Assembly (NCBI GenBank): GCA_964393535.1
Contig: CAYMUC010000027.1
Location: forward strand, 1 to 29,008
Source of the DNA: CAYMUC01 sp964393535
GTDB taxonomy: Bacteria; Actinomycetota; Acidimicrobiia; Acidimicrobiales; Ilumatobacteraceae
Reading direction: 5' to 3'
DNA: 29,008 nt
Positions 5,656 to 13,063 of this stretch are shown piece after piece; the stretch's first letter is position 1, and each line of letters starts with the position of its first letter. Under the pieces are notes generated by a model. The model saw only the letters and a program-made list of their open reading frames with translations. It made no database searches and was not told the origin of the DNA. The position numbers were made by a program, and so were the translations under genes.

Positions 5656-7919
5656 TGACAGCAGCGCCATCATCACGGGGTCGCATCGGCCGTACCGTCG
5701 CCGAGTCGGAGCCGTGGTTCCCCGAGTTGCCGCACCCAGGCCAGCATGCACCCGATGTGGTGGTGATCCTGCTCGACGACACCGGGTTCGCCCAGTTGGG
5801 GTGTTACGGCTCTGACATCGACACCCCCAACATCGACGCACTGGCAGCCAACGGCCTTCAGTTCACGAATTTCCACGTCACCCCCTTGTGTTCGCCCACG
5901 CGCGCCGCTCTGCTCACCGGTCGGGCCAACCACGCCGTGGGGATGCGCTCGGTGTCGAACTTCGCCACCGGGTTCCCCAACCAGTTGGGCCATATCTCCA
6001 ACCATGCCGCCACGGTGGCCGAGGTGCTGAGCGACGCCGGCTACGCCACCTTCGCTGCAGGCAAGTGGCACTTGGCGCCACTGGATCAGTGCTCTGCAGC
6101 GGGCCCGTTCGATCAGTGGCCGTTGGCTCGGGGTTTCCATCGCTTCTACGGGTTTCTCGAGGGTGAGACCGATCAGTTCCATCCCGAACTGGTGGCCGAC
6201 AACCACCCGGTGGAGCCACCGCACCGCCCCGATGGGACGTATCACCTGTCGGAGGACCTGGTGGACCAGGCCCTGCGGATGGTCGCCGATTCGGTGGGTG
6301 TGCGACCCGACCGACCCTGCTTCACCTATCTGGCCTTCGGAGCGACGCATGCGCCGCATCAGGCTCCACCCCAGTACCTGGCCAAGTACCGCGGACGTTT
6401 CGACGAGGGCTGGGATGTGGTGCGGGAGCGGTGGTTCGCCCGGCAAGTGGCCCGGGGGGTGGTGCCGCCCCACACCCGCCTGGCGCCGCGCAATCCGGGG
6501 GTGAAGCCATGGGACGAGCTCAGCGACAACGAACGCCGCCTGGCGGCCCGCCTGCAGGAGGCCTTCGCTGCGTTCCTCGATCACACCGATGCTCAGATCG
6601 GTCGCTTCCTCGAGGGCCTGCGCCGCCTCGGGCGTCTCGACAACACCATCGTGGTCCTGCTGGCCGACAACGGCGCATCCCAGGAGGGCGGACCCTTCGG
6701 CGTGTTGCACGAGATGAAGTTCTTCAACTTCATCATCGAGACGCCCGACGAGGCGATCGGGCGTATCGACGACATCGGCGGTCCCAACAGCCACACCAAC
6801 TACCCGTGGGGGTGGGCTCAGTGCGGTAACACACCGTTCCGTTGGTACAAGCAGAACACCCATGAAGGTGGTGTTCACGTGCCGATGATCCTGCACTGGC
6901 CGACCGGTATCGCGCCCGAGCAACGGGGAACGCTGCGCCACCAGTTCGCCTTCGTGGCCGACATCGTGCCCACGTTGTACGACCTCATCGGAGTGCAGCC
7001 ACCTGAGGTGAGGCGCGGCCTCGAGCAGTTGCCCGTCACGGGATCGTCGTTCGCCGCCGTGTTGAACGACCAGGATGCGCCCGCCACCAATCGGCTGCAG
7101 TACTTCGAGAACGGTGGCAGCCGCGCCCTCGTGGCCGACGGGTGGAAGGCGGTGTGTAAGCACCTGCCAGGTGCCGATTACGACACCGAGTCGTGGGAGT
7201 TGTACGACCTGATCGCCGACCCGTCCGAGACCGAGGACCTCGCCGAGTCGGACCCCGATCGCCTGAAGCAGTTGATCGCCACGTGGTGGACCGAGGCCCA
7301 GCGCCACGGGGTGCTGCCCCTCGACGACCGAGGCGTGGAGTTGTTCGCCACCCGTTTCCGCGACCACTCTCCCCACCCCACGAACCGCAGATACGTGTAC
7401 CGGCCCCCCATGTCGCCCATGCCCGGTCAGGCGGGAGCCGCCATCGCAGGTCGCAGCGTGGACATGACCGCCCATGTCACCCTGGTCGTCGGCGACGAAG
7501 GGGCATTGTTCGCCTCGGGCACCCAGAACGCCGGGATGTCGTGGTTCGTACAGAACGGCCGACTGGTACTGGACTACAACGCCTTTGGTGATCATGTGGT
7601 GCTGGAATCGGACCGGCAGGTACCGAGCGGTGATGTGCAATTGCAACTGAAGCTGCGCCGCGGCGACGGTCGCCGTGGCACCGCCACGCTCGCCATCGAT
7701 GGTGTCGAGGCGGGCACGATCGAGTTGCCCCTGTACATGCGGATGATGTCGTCCATCGGTCACAGCGTGGGTGAGGATCACGGATCGCCCGTGTCGCCTC
7801 GCTACGAGGCACCGTTCCGGTTCACCGGGCAGTTGCACGAGGTCGTCATCCAACTCAGCCCCGATCGGTACGGCGATGTGGATGCCGCCGTGGCACGTGC
7901 CGAGATGAGCCGCCAGTAG
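5655..7919 (+). CDS. arylsulfatase (type I, formylglycine-dependent, long AtsA-like form)
   Basis: A 754-residue sulfatase that hydrolyses a sulfate ester to release sulfate. The metal-binding Asp pair is at 41-42 (VILLDDTGFAQLGCYG). The CXPXR modification motif is C79-S-P-T-R in 'TPLCSPTRAALLTGR', where Cys79 would become formylglycine. AAGKWHL (K137, H139) and ADNGASQEGGPFG supply further active-site residues. Residues about 630-750 form an extra C-terminal beta-sandwich region ('VQLQLKLRRGDGRRGTATLAIDGVEAGTIELPLY'), as in the approximately 750-790 residue mycobacterial AtsA/AtsD type. No signal peptide is present, so it is cytosolic. The activating formylglycine-generating enzyme is not in the window. 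It is first in a run with the dehalogenase 18 bases downstream and is probably controlled by the divergent TetR. The natural substrate is unknown. Confidence 0.95.
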   Translation: MTAAPSSRGRIGRTVAESEPWFPELPHPGQHAPDVVVILLDDTGFAQLGCYGSDIDTPNIDALAANGLQFTNFHVTPLCSPTRAALLTGRANHAVGMRSVSNFATGFPNQLGHISNHAATVAEVLSDAGYATFAAGKWHLAPLDQCSAAGPFDQWPLARGFHRFYGFLEGETDQFHPELVADNHPVEPPHRPDGTYHLSEDLVDQALRMVADSVGVRPDRPCFTYLAFGATHAPHQAPPQYLAKYRGRFDEGWDVVRERWFARQVARGVVPPHTRLAPRNPGVKPWDELSDNERRLAARLQEAFAAFLDHTDAQIGRFLEGLRRLGRLDNTIVVLLADNGASQEGGPFGVLHEMKFFNFIIETPDEAIGRIDDIGGPNSHTNYPWGWAQCGNTPFRWYKQNTHEGGVHVPMILHWPTGIAPEQRGTLRHQFAFVADIVPTLYDLIGVQPPEVRRGLEQLPVTGSSFAAVLNDQDAPATNRLQYFENGGSRALVADGWKAVCKHLPGADYDTESWELYDLIADPSETEDLAESDPDRLKQLIATWWTEAQRHGVLPLDDRGVELFATRFRDHSPHPTNRRYVYRPPMSPMPGQAGAAIAGRSVDMTAHVTLVVGDEGALFASGTQNAGMSWFVQNGRLVLDYNAFGDHVVLESDRQVPSGDVQLQLKLRRGDGRRGTATLAIDGVEAGTIELPLYMRMMSSIGHSVGEDHGSPVSPRYEAPFRFTGQLHEVVIQLSPDRYGDVDAAVARAEMSRQ

Positions 7920-7937
7920 AACCCCGGAGGGACCCCC

Positions 7938-8849
7938 ATGCACACCGTACGAACCCCCGAGGCGCAGTTCGCCGACCTGCCCGACTACCCCTACGAGCCT
8001 CACTACGTCGACATCGACGACCTCGACGGTGGCTCACTGCGCGTGGCCTATGTGGACGAAGGACCTGCCGACGCCGATCCCGTGCTGCTGCTGCACGGTG
8101 AGCCGACGTGGGGGTATCTGTACCGGCACATGATTCCCCCGTTGGTGGCGGCCGGGCACCGCGTGGTGGTGCCCGACCTGGTGGGATTCGGGCGAAGTGA
8201 CAAGCCGACGGCCATGACCGACTACACCTACGCCCGACATGTGGCGTGGATGAGCGAGGTGATCGTCGATCGCTTGCAGTTGCAACACATCACGCTGTTC
8301 GGTCAGGACTGGGGGGGCCTCGTCGGACTGCGCGTGCTGGCGGCCCACCCGGACCGCTTCGCCCGGGTGGTGCTGGGGAACACCGGACTTCCCACCGGCC
8401 ACGGCGCGGCCTCGGAAGCGTTTCTCGCCTGGCAGCACTTCTCGCAGACCACCGAGACATTTCCCATCGGAGCCATCGTGAGCGGTGGGTGTCGCACGAA
8501 GTTGTCCCCGGCTGTGATCGCTGCCTACGACGCCCCCTTCCCCGACGACACCTTCACCGCCGGCGCTCGCATCTTCCCGTCGCTGGTGCCTACCCGTCCT
8601 GACGACCCGGCCAGTGCCGACAATCAGGCCGCTTGGCGCGTGCTCGAGCAGTTCGACCGGCCCTTTCTGCTGGCCTACAGCGACGGTGATCCGGTGACCA
8701 AAGGTGGTGACGCTCCGTTCCGCGCAAAGGTGCCCGGTGCTCAGGGACAACCACACGTCACCATCGAGGGCGGTGGTCACTTCCTCCAGGAGGACCGCGG
8801 CGCCGAACTGGCTCGTGTGATCATCGACTTCATCGCTGCCACTGCATGA
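7938..8849 (+). CDS. haloalkane dehalogenase (alpha/beta-hydrolase, HLD-I-like)
   Basis: A 303-residue alpha/beta-hydrolase that would cleave a carbon-halogen bond to an alcohol and halide. The oxyanion segment is HGEPTW (53-58) with Glu55. The nucleophile elbow is GQDWGG, with Asp124 as nucleophile and Trp125 as a halide-binding residue. Trp165 in the cap region is a candidate second halide Trp. Asp251 in 'YSDGDPVT' is the likely acid, and His281 in 'GGGHFLQED' the base. An Asp rather than Ser nucleophile with the adjacent Trp separates dehalogenases from esterases; epoxide hydrolases also have Asp but usually lack this Trp and Glu set. A strong GGAGGGA ribosome-binding site (7926-7932) precedes the ATG. 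It shares the sulfatase transcript and overlaps the next gene by 4 bases. Confidence 0.9.
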   Translation: MHTVRTPEAQFADLPDYPYEPHYVDIDDLDGGSLRVAYVDEGPADADPVLLLHGEPTWGYLYRHMIPPLVAAGHRVVVPDLVGFGRSDKPTAMTDYTYARHVAWMSEVIVDRLQLQHITLFGQDWGGLVGLRVLAAHPDRFARVVLGNTGLPTGHGAASEAFLAWQHFSQTTETFPIGAIVSGGCRTKLSPAVIAAYDAPFPDDTFTAGARIFPSLVPTRPDDPASADNQAAWRVLEQFDRPFLLAYSDGDPVTKGGDAPFRAKVPGAQGQPHVTIEGGGHFLQEDRGAELARVIIDFIAATA

Positions 8850-9730
8850 GCGAGCACCTCGAGCCCGACTGGGTGGACGTGAGCCGACGCCTGGCGTTCG
8901 CCTCCCATCGCCTCATCGGGTGGATCTTCTGGGACCCCGTCGGTATCGCCCGCTTCGAAGGCCTCGGTGTGCCCAACGGCATGGGCTACTACATCGTCAC
9001 CCGGGCAGCCCCCTTGGCCCCGGCTGGCCACGAGGCCGTCACGGCGGCCTTCGGCTCCATCCACCCCGACTTCGTGCGGTTCTCACTGGACCACGCCGCT
9101 GCCCACACCACCTTCGATGCGGTGTACGCGGCACGCAACCAAGCCGTGGTCGAGGGTCTCGCCACTCATGTGCCCGACATCGTGGAACCACTGTCACGGT
9201 TCGCCGATGAACTGTGGCGCGTCGTGGATGCCTTGCCCAGTGCTGGCCGAGTGTTGTTCGCAAGCCATCGTCAGGCGCCACGACCCGCGACGGCCTCGGC
9301 GCTGTCGGCCTGGTTGGCACTGAACTGCATCCGTGAATGGCGGGGCGATACGCATTGGATGATCCAGGTGACCGAAGGGCTGTCGACCACTGCCGCCATG
9401 GTGCTCGATGCTGCCTGGCGTGGGTACGACGATTGGCTTCCGCGTAGCCGCGGTGCCAGTGACGCCGACCTCGCCGTCGCCCACGACGAGTTGACCCGTC
9501 GTGGGTTGATGACCGACGGGAACGTGAACCAGGACGGCCTCGCTTTACGCGACGATCTGGAGCGACGACTGGACACCCTCACAGCCCAACCCTGGCAACT
9601 GCTCGGCCAGCAGCGAAGTGAGCAGCTCCACACGGCGATCGATGCGGCCGGTGAACGGCTGATGCAGCGAGTCGACGTCACCGCTGGTCCGCAGTGGATG
9701 CCGGCCGGTCGACAGAGAAAGGAGCGCTGA
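8846..9730 (+). CDS. SCO6745-like family protein (HTH_67-type), paralogue 2
   Basis: A 294-residue soluble protein sharing the family pattern with the gene at 371-1105: 'HRLIGWIFWDPVGIARFEGLGVPNGMGYYIVTRAAPL', then AFGSIHPDFVRF. Residues about 160-220 contain 'ALNCIREWRGDTHW' and 'VLDAAWRGY'. Residues about 225-285 look like a winged-helix part ('AHDELTRRGLMTDGNVNQDGLALRDDLERRLDTL'). The role is unknown; by placement it may be a regulator or a small-molecule binding partner of the sulfatase-dehalogenase unit. Its ATG overlaps the dehalogenase stop (ATGA 8846-8849) and its TGA overlaps the next ATG by one base, so translation is coupled on both sides. Confidence 0.7.
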   Translation: MSEHLEPDWVDVSRRLAFASHRLIGWIFWDPVGIARFEGLGVPNGMGYYIVTRAAPLAPAGHEAVTAAFGSIHPDFVRFSLDHAAAHTTFDAVYAARNQAVVEGLATHVPDIVEPLSRFADELWRVVDALPSAGRVLFASHRQAPRPATASALSAWLALNCIREWRGDTHWMIQVTEGLSTTAAMVLDAAWRGYDDWLPRSRGASDADLAVAHDELTRRGLMTDGNVNQDGLALRDDLERRLDTLTAQPWQLLGQQRSEQLHTAIDAAGERLMQRVDVTAGPQWMPAGRQRKER

Positions 9731-10326
9731 TGACGCGCCTCGAACACCCCTACGGCACCATCGATGCCACCTATGGGATGCAGTTGGCCACGATGGATCC
9801 CGACTTTGACGGACCGATCTGGATGGTCAACCTGATGCGATACAAGCAGGTGGCCACCTACGCGTCGGCGGGTTCCGTCGAGGAGTCCCGCATCAGCGGC
9901 CGTGAGGCCGATGACCGGTATGCCCCCGTGGAGGTGCTGAACGACATCGGTGCCAGCGTGGTGTTCTACGGCGATGTGGTGGGGCAACGACCCGATGAGC
10001 CGCGCTGGGACCGGGTGGGGGTGGTGCGGTATCCGACCCGTCGAAGCTTCATCGACATGCAGGCTCGTCGTGACTTTCGCGCCAAGCACGAGCACAAGGC
10101 GGCGGGTATGGAGTTCACCATCGTGATGGGCTGCCTGCCGGCGGGTGCCGAGGGCTTGTACGAGGTGGAGGGGACCATCATCGGCGATGAACGCCGATGG
10201 CGCGAGTTGGAGTTGCGCCGAATCGCTGACGAGGTCCAGATGAGCGTGCGATCGGTCATCGATGGCCAAGATGCGATCGTGCTGCGTGTCGCTGCGAGCA
10301 TCGACTCGATGTCCGCAACGTCGTAG
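9730..10326 (+). CDS. DUF1330-like (dimeric alpha-beta barrel) protein
   Basis: A 198-residue soluble protein. The start is the ATG at 9730, overlapping the upstream TGA (TGATG), with a good AAAGGAG ribosome-binding site five bases before it; an in-frame start at 9694 lies inside the previous gene. Residues 29-42 (PIWMVNLMRYKQVA), the Gly-rich 'IGASVVFYGDVVG' and 'WDRVGVVRYPTRRSFIDMQARRDF' are typical of DUF1330-like ferredoxin-fold proteins. 'KHEHKAAGMEFTIVMG' adds a His/Lys-rich segment near residues 119-134. Such barrels often bind small hydrophobic ligands or haem or act as monooxygenases, but no function can be assigned here. It is co-translated within the sulfatase-dehalogenase run. Confidence 0.65.
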   Translation: MTRLEHPYGTIDATYGMQLATMDPDFDGPIWMVNLMRYKQVATYASAGSVEESRISGREADDRYAPVEVLNDIGASVVFYGDVVGQRPDEPRWDRVGVVRYPTRRSFIDMQARRDFRAKHEHKAAGMEFTIVMGCLPAGAEGLYEVEGTIIGDERRWRELELRRIADEVQMSVRSVIDGQDAIVLRVAASIDSMSATS

Positions 10327-10329
10327 CGT
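10324..10329 (+). promoter_or_regulatory. -10-like hexamer of the PPOX gene (TAGCGT)
   Basis: TAGCGT begins at the TAG stop of the upstream gene and is followed by 7 bases and the ATG at 10337. This suggests an internal leaderless promoter, so the PPOX gene may be expressed independently of the TetR-controlled run. Confidence 0.4.
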
Positions 10330-10336
10330 CGACGTC

Positions 10337-10732
10337 ATGCTCGACGATCGCTCACGAACCCTGTTGTCCGGTCCGCACACGGCCGTGCTCACCACGTTGA
10401 ACCGCGATGGCAGTCCGCACTCGTCGCCGGTGTGGTACCTGTTCGAGGAGATCGCCGGTGAGGCCGTGGTGTGGGTGTCGGTCCGGTCCGATCGCCAGAA
10501 GTGCGCCAACCTCGCCCGCGACCCTCGGGTGTCGCTGGTGGTCGTCGACCCGGCCGCTCCCCAGCACTACGTAGAGGCCCGCGGCCAGGTGCTCATGTTC
10601 GACGACCCGGACTACGCCGTGCGCGATCGCGTGGTGCGTCACTATGGACTGGCCGACGGATCGTCGTTCGATCCCCCTGGCACACTGCGTACCGGTCTTC
10701 GCATCAGCGTGACCAAGGTGTTGGGGCGCTGA
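10337..10732 (+). CDS. PPOX-class, probably F420-dependent oxidoreductase (split beta-barrel)
   Basis: A 131-residue flavin-reductase-like barrel. 'HTAVLTTLNRDGSPHSSPVWY' (residues 14-34) and 'SDRQKCANLARDPRVSLVVVD' (about 51-71) match the pyridoxamine-5'-phosphate-oxidase-like group whose actinobacterial members mostly use cofactor F420 (FDOR-B type). Such enzymes reduce quinones, biliverdin or unsaturated xenobiotics. F420 preference is inferred from the lineage and sequence type, not from a direct binding signature. I chose the ATG at 10337; upstream in-frame starts lie inside the previous gene. It begins 11 bases after that gene and converges with the 2-oxoglutarate oxygenase gene, whose stop is 6 bases away. 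Confidence 0.8.
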   Translation: MLDDRSRTLLSGPHTAVLTTLNRDGSPHSSPVWYLFEEIAGEAVVWVSVRSDRQKCANLARDPRVSLVVVDPAAPQHYVEARGQVLMFDDPDYAVRDRVVRHYGLADGSSFDPPGTLRTGLRISVTKVLGR

Positions 10733-10738
10733 GCCTGG

Positions 10739-11329
10739 TCAGTGGTACTGCTCGGGCAGTTCACACCAGATGGTCAGGGAGTACTTCACTCCCGACGTGA
10801 CGGGAGTGGCCCGGTGCGGGTGCGTCACCAGCGACGGCCACGCCAACAGGGATCCCACGGGCACTTCGGCATTCGAGGCTGCCTGACGCGGGAACTCGAG
10901 CACACCACCTGCGTAGTCGTCGTTCAACTTCACCGACGCCGACACCTGGGCCACGTCGTGGTGCAGGCGCAACTCGGTCTGGCGCCCCGGCTCGTAGCGG
11001 ATCACGAAGGCGTCGCGTAGTCCGTGGTAGTCGATGAGCGGCCACCTCCGCTGCAACACCGGCCACAGCCGCACACCGACGTCGTGCTGCACCGCCTCGA
11101 ACAGGCGGGGACTGATGGCCGCCAGGCTGATCTCCTCACCCGGTACCGGGTCCTCGGGATCGGCATCGAAACCGCCGATCGCCTCGGCGGCCCGGATGAG
11201 TGCGCGGCAGAACGACGGCGTCCACCACGGCAGCATCACCAGCTCGTCGGCGACCTCGACCAAACTGGCCTCGAAGGACGCCGTGTCCATCGCCTCGGCG
11301 TAGCCCAGCACCCGCTGCAGATCGTCCAC
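10739..11329 (-). CDS. 2-oxoglutarate/Fe(II)-dependent oxygenase (prolyl/lysyl hydroxylase-like)
   Basis: A 196-residue double-stranded beta-helix protein. The iron triad is H123-x-D125 in 'LRLHHDVAQVS' and a distal His, most likely H172 in 'HPHRATPVTSG'. The 2-oxoglutarate carboxylate ligand would be Lys182 in GVKYSL, where many relatives have Arg. 'LNDDYAGGVLEFP' is the usual strand after the HxD motif. These enzymes couple 2-oxoglutarate decarboxylation to hydroxylation of a protein side chain or small molecule; the target is unknown. It is the last gene of the riboflavin operon, starting 7 bases after the ribH stop, which is unusual and suggests a flavin- or ribosome-related substrate, or mere co-expression. 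The start is the only ATG consistent with that junction. Confidence 0.85.
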   Translation of the reverse strand: MDDLQRVLGYAEAMDTASFEASLVEVADELVMLPWWTPSFCRALIRAAEAIGGFDADPEDPVPGEEISLAAISPRLFEAVQHDVGVRLWPVLQRRWPLIDYHGLRDAFVIRYEPGRQTELRLHHDVAQVSASVKLNDDYAGGVLEFPRQAASNAEVPVGSLLAWPSLVTHPHRATPVTSGVKYSLTIWCELPEQYH

Positions 11330-11336
11330 GAAGTGC

Positions 11337-11801
11337 TCAGCCGATCTGGCGCAGGACCGACAGCGTCTCCAAGGCCGCTACCGCCGCTTCGGCACCCTTG
11401 TTGCCCACCTTGCCGCCGGCGCGGTCCAGTGCCTGCTCCATGGTGTCGACGGTGAGCACGGCGTTGGTGACCACGACGCCCGTGTCGAGCGCAACCCGCG
11501 CCAGACCCGAGGCACTCTGATTCGCCACGACGTCGAAGTGGTACGTCGCACCGCGGATGACGGCACCCATCGCCACCACGGCGTCCACCTTGCCGCTGAG
11601 GGCGAAGGCACGTGCGACGGCCGGCAACTCCCACGCGCCCGGTACCCAGGCGGTGGTGATGTCGGGTGCGGCCACACCGTGGCGCAGCAGGGCGTCCCGA
11701 GCCCCAGATTCCAGGCGGCTCACGATGAGGTCGTTGAACCGGGCGCACACCAGGGCGATGCGTCGACCCGTGCCGTCCATGGTGCCTGACAGCGTGGTCA
11801 T
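11337..11801 (-). CDS. ribH: 6,7-dimethyl-8-ribityllumazine synthase
   Basis: A 154-residue lumazine synthase of normal length. It condenses 5-amino-6-ribitylamino-uracil with 3,4-dihydroxy-2-butanone-4-phosphate, the penultimate step of riboflavin synthesis. Visible motifs are ARFND (20-24) for ring stacking, 'WVPGAWELP' (52-60), 'GAVIRGATYHFD' with the catalytic His88, and the C-terminal 'TVDTMEQALDRAGGKVGNKGAEAA' region. Its ATG overlaps the ribBA stop by 4 bases (11798-11801), so it is co-translated. It normally assembles as an icosahedral or pentameric shell. The oxygenase gene follows 7 bases downstream. Confidence 0.98.
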   Translation of the reverse strand: MTTLSGTMDGTGRRIALVCARFNDLIVSRLESGARDALLRHGVAAPDITTAWVPGAWELPAVARAFALSGKVDAVVAMGAVIRGATYHFDVVANQSASGLARVALDTGVVVTNAVLTVDTMEQALDRAGGKVGNKGAEAAVAALETLSVLRQIG

Positions 11802-13063
11802 CGGCGCACTCCTTGCTCATCGTTGGGTTCGGTGCCCATGGGGGAGAACTCGGCGGGAATGTCGTGACCCAGGCGATCTCGTTTGGTGGCGAGGTAGCGC
11901 TCTGCCTCGGGGTGGACGGGTACCACCAGTGGTTCACGACCCTGGATCTTCAGCCCGAATCCGTCGAGACCGCCGTATTTGTCGGGGTTGTTGGTGAGCA
12001 GACGCATGGACGACACCCCGAGGTCCACGAGGATCTGGGCACCGATGCCGTACTCGCGCCGATCGACGGGAAGACCCAGTTCCAGGTTGGCGTCGACGGT
12101 GTCGAGGCCAGCGTCTTGCAGTTCGTACGCCCGGAGTTTGTGACTGATCCCAATGCCCCGGCCTTCATGTCCCCGCAGGTACACGATCACGCCACGGCCT
12201 TCGGCCTGGATGCGCCGCATGGACTCGTCGAGTTGGGGGCCGCAGTCGCACTTCACGCTGGAGAACACGTCGCCGGTGAGACACTCGCTGTGCACGCGCA
12301 CCAAGACGTCGTCGCCCTCGCCGATGTCACCCGCCACCAGTGCCAGATGCGTCTCGCCGTCGACCACGCTGAGATACGAGTGGCATTGGAACTCACCCCA
12401 TCGAGTCGGCATGCGGGCCGAGGCGGTGCGATCCACGAGTTTCTCGCTGCGGCGCCGATACCGGATGAGATCGGCGATGGTCACCAGCACCAAGCCGTGG
12501 GCGTCGGCGAACTCTCGCAGTTGTGGGGCTCGCGCCATGTCGCCCGAGTCCAGCACCACCTCGCACAACACACCCGCAGGTGCACGACCGGCCAGGCGAG
12601 CGAGGTCGACGGCGGCTTCGGTGTGACCGGCGCGCTTGAGCACCCCGCCCGGCCGTGCTCGCAGGGGGAAGATGTGGCCTGGCCGATTGAAGGCGTCGGC
12701 GCCGATCGTTCGGTCGGCGAGCAAGCGAAGTGTGTGGGCGCGATCTGCCGCCGAGATGCCGGTGGAAGTGCCCTCCTTGGCGTCGACGGTGACGGTGAAG
12801 GCAGTGCCCTGAGCCTCGGTGTTGGCGATGGGCGGGACCATGAGGGGCAGGCGGAGTTCGTCGCAGCGGTCGTCGGGCAGTCCCACGCAGATGACGCCCG
12901 AGGTGTAGCGCACGAAAAAGGCCATGGCCTCGGGTGTGGCGGCGTCGGCAGCCATGATGAGGTCGCCTTCGTTCTCGCGGTCCTCATCGTCGGCCACCAC
13001 CACGATCTCGCCTCGGGCGATGGCGGCGATGGCGTCCTCGATGGGGTCGAAACGCACGCTCAC
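11798..13063 (-). CDS. ribBA: bifunctional 3,4-dihydroxy-2-butanone-4-phosphate synthase / GTP cyclohydrolase II
   Basis: A 421-residue fusion enzyme feeding both branches of riboflavin synthesis. Residues about 1-205 are the DHBP synthase domain: DDEDRENEGDLIMAA (26-40) for metal and substrate binding, TSGVICVGL, then 'FNRPGHIFPLRA' and 'RAGHTEAAVDLARLAG'. Residues about 215-385 are GTP cyclohydrolase II: the zinc site 'HSECLTGDVFSSVKCDCG' with three Cys, 'YLRGHEGRGIG' and LLTNNPDKYGGL. Both active sites look complete. In the loop RGHEGRG many relatives have RGQEGRG, a mild variation. It overlaps ribE upstream and ribH downstream by 4 bases each, a tight translationally coupled operon. Confidence 0.97.
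   Translation of the reverse strand: MSVRFDPIEDAIAAIARGEIVVVADDEDRENEGDLIMAADAATPEAMAFFVRYTSGVICVGLPDDRCDELRLPLMVPPIANTEAQGTAFTVTVDAKEGTSTGISAADRAHTLRLLADRTIGADAFNRPGHIFPLRARPGGVLKRAGHTEAAVDLARLAGRAPAGVLCEVVLDSGDMARAPQLREFADAHGLVLVTIADLIRYRRRSEKLVDRTASARMPTRWGEFQCHSYLSVVDGETHLALVAGDIGEGDDVLVRVHSECLTGDVFSSVKCDCGPQLDESMRRIQAEGRGVIVYLRGHEGRGIGISHKLRAYELQDAGLDTVDANLELGLPVDRREYGIGAQILVDLGVSSMRLLTNNPDKYGGLDGFGLKIQGREPLVVPVHPEAERYLATKRDRLGHDIPAEFSPMGTEPNDEQGVRR

Noticed and set aside
5673..8003. 776-codon minus-strand open frame opposite the arylsulfatase and dehalogenase
   Set aside because: It is the antisense shadow of well-supported genes, His/Gly/Val-rich without domain motifs, and a product of high GC in third positions.
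10711..10740. GACCAAGG ... CCTGGTC imperfect hairpin between the convergent PPOX and oxygenase genes
   Set aside because: It needs a bulge and a 15-base loop, has no T-tract and lies mostly in coding sequence; too weak to call.
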